Origin: Paroedura picta
Taxonomy: Eukaryota; Chordata; Lepidosauria; Squamata; Gekkonidae
Reading direction: 5' to 3'
Length of the DNA stretch: 64,000 bases
Assembly (NCBI RefSeq): GCF_049243985.1
Contig: NC_135369.1
Coordinates: forward strand, 20,672,533-20,736,532
The notes beneath the pieces are model-generated. The model worked only from the letters and a program-made list of their open reading frames with translations. It made no database searches and was not told where the DNA came from. Within the stretch, counting starts at the first letter, position 1. Every line of letters starts with the position of its first letter. Both the position numbers and the translations under genes were made by a program. Positions 62,036 through 64,000 of the stretch are shown here, piece after piece.

Positions 62036-63148
62036 GACACTAAAGTCAGTGGAACTCTTGTTTGATCCATTATAATGAAAAGTTAGAAGTGTGGGATTTA
62101 GTGGCTGAAAGGTATATTCACAAACCATGAGGTCCATGCACATCTAGTTTGAACCAGTTTCCAGAGATCAGAATCCCTGAAGTCCATGAAGAGCAGGTAA
62201 GAACCAGCTTCAGTAACCCAGCAATGAGAAACCAGATTGTCTATTCTACTTATGTGGGGGGGGGGGGGGGGACTAAGAAAGCAACGCAATTATTCCAGAG
62301 CAATTGTAGACCGAAATGTCCACAAATGGGAAAAGGGCATCTAACAAGTCACTGTAGCCCAATGCTCCCAAACTAGTCCATGTTGGTATACTGATACATT
62401 CATATCTGTGTGTTGGTGAGCAAGAACGTATGTATGCATGTTATGTAGCATAGTGGCCATTCACTAGGCCCTGCCCTCCAATTTCTCCTGGGGGGGCTGG
62501 CCAGCTGGAGACTGACAATCTTATGCTCAGCAGATGACTGGACAGCAAGAGCACCATTGTGAGTCCATCAGCTCACTGCTCCAAAAAATCTGCTAATAAT
62601 CTAGCCCCTGAAGTTGGGTGTAGTCTGTTCATCCCTTGCTCCCCAGATGCGATAGCCGGCTGGGGAGGATTGGCCTGCTGCAAGAGCAATGATTTCATCC
62701 ATCAAAAGGTCATTTGGCCCACCATGACAGTAAATGTGCTCAGCTGGGGGAAGAACTCACAGCAAGTGGGGTGAATCACGGCAAAGGTTGCAGCACATGA
62801 TCTGCTTGCAAAAAATCTTGCCTTCATTTCCTGCCTTCTCTTGTTAAAGACTCTCTGAGGGAAAGTACTAGGACTCTTGGCTGTATCTTGCCCGTCACAA
62901 AACCTTATGGGGGACTTGCATGTGCAAACATCATGCAGCATGAAAACTGCAGTAAGGAGGGGAATCAGGGGGAGACTGTGTGTGTTGGGGGAGAACTGGC
63001 TGGATCCAACCCTTTCTCTGCTCAAGAACCTAGAAAAGACACTGCTGGTCAGAGTAGATATCACTGAGCTATTTGGGCCGGTGGTCTGTCTTGGTACATT
63101 TGTTCTTGGGGACAGACTATGGCAGGGAATTGGTTTTGTCATATAGAA
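62036..63148. other. Intergenic, nothing supported
   Basis: A 15-base run of G near 62256-62271 and otherwise unremarkable sequence. The next gene after HAPLN2 in mammals is BCAN, but no exon of it is visible. Confidence 0.45.
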
Positions 63149-63272
63149 CAGGAGTAGTCAACCTGTGGTCCTCCAGATGTTCATGGACTACAATTCCCAT
63201 GAGCCCCTGCCAGCAAACGCTGGCAGGGGCTCATGGGAATTGTAGTCCATGAACATCTGGAGGACCACAGGT
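63149..63272. repeat. Palindromic hAT MITE, right tip missing
   Basis: caggagtagtcaacctgtgg to ggaggaccacaggt; the last bases of the right arm are lost. Confidence 0.82.
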
Positions 63273-64000
63273 CCAAAACTCAGCCCCTGTCAGTGACAGG
63301 TAGCAGGTGATGTAAGAAACCTTTCAGCATGTGACCAGTGGCCAATCAGAGGTGACAATAACGAACACAAATAGTCTGACTGCAGCAAGCCACTTCCAGT
63401 GTTCAAATGTCTTTGGTGTGCGTGAATAACAAAATCCCAGCTGCATTTTCGAGGCTAAAGAATGCTCTGTGCTCAAAGTACAAAGTTATATTTTATCTTG
63501 CCGCTGAGGAGGAGTTGTTTTTCTTAAAAGGAAATATTTAGTTATTAGAATTTCTTTATATATACACATAATAAAAAAGAGCAAGGATGTAAGGCACCAT
63601 TGTCATTTCCTGCTGGCTTGTCCGTACTCCTGATTCAGACTGCAAACTGGGGTTGACGGACCGTCTCAGGTAGCTCTTCACTCCTGGAATTGGCTTATCC
63701 CTTTAGAGAGGAAAAAAGGGGTAGGGGGAGACACACACCGACAGATGTGACATTATAATCAAAGTTACTAGCATGAGAAGAAAAGATGGGAGGAAAAAGC
63801 CTCAGAATGGGCTATACCTTATGCATCAAACGCTATGGGTTCGGTCTAATTTGGACTGATTTGCATACAGAAAACTATCAGGCTCAGTTGTGGGACCTCT
63901 AGCTGAACAGAGAACAGCACCGGGAGAAACCCTTCTCTGCCTCGGAGAGCTCCTGCCTGTTTGAGCAGAATAGCCCTAGACTACATCGGTCCGTGGCCTC
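63273..64000. other. Intergenic, nothing supported
   Basis: AT-rich at 63480-63590, then mixed sequence to the window end. No exon recognised. Confidence 0.45.

Overview
This window is vertebrate nuclear DNA, almost certainly from a squamate reptile. Two multi-exon vertebrate genes are interrupted by GT-AG introns packed with reptile-type repeats: a Sauria-type SINE with a Bov-B-like tail, CR1/L2-type LINE 3' ends, 5S-rRNA-derived SINEs and palindromic hAT MITEs. A very frequent second tRNA-derived SINE reminds me of gecko genomes, but that is an impression, not a demonstration.

Layout. 1-6.8 kb: GC- and CpG-rich DNA with two CpG-island-like blocks and no exon I can support. 6.8-21.8 kb: gene-free repeat mosaic. 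21,870-42,412 (minus strand): a complete 10-exon Rh-family ammonium channel, best called RHBG, whose exons join in frame to 461 codons plus stop. 42.4-52.7 kb: intergenic, with a large compound microsatellite near 43.2 kb and a long stretch of mostly unique AT-rich DNA. 52,746-59,726 (plus strand): a complete coding region of five exons for a 342-residue hyaluronan and proteoglycan link protein, HAPLN2. 59.7-64 kb: probable 3'UTR and repeat-bearing intergenic DNA.

The two genes are unrelated in function. RHBG moves ammonia across epithelial membranes. HAPLN2 locks lectican proteoglycans onto hyaluronan, in mammals at nodes of Ranvier. From general knowledge both lie in the same mammalian segment (human 1q22), but with other genes between them (MEF2D, IQGAP3 and others). 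Here they are divergent neighbours about 10 kb apart, so a local rearrangement or gene loss on one lineage is likely.

Most notable points: (1) the RHBG tail lacks both the FLD ankyrin-binding triplet and the tyrosine described for basolateral targeting in the mammalian protein; (2) a 2.57-kb retroelement with a 16-bp target duplication, tandemly repeated 3' DNA and no room for an ORF2; (3) a dispersed, often head-to-head retroelement with a hammerhead-ribozyme-like core and what look like compensatory changes in one helix; (4) at least 15 palindromic hAT MITE copies or fragments whose 8-bp target duplications are centred on TA, two of them lodged at the same place in 5S-derived SINEs; (5) a 900-bp Harbinger-like element in HAPLN2 intron 1. 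All sequence comparisons were made by eye.
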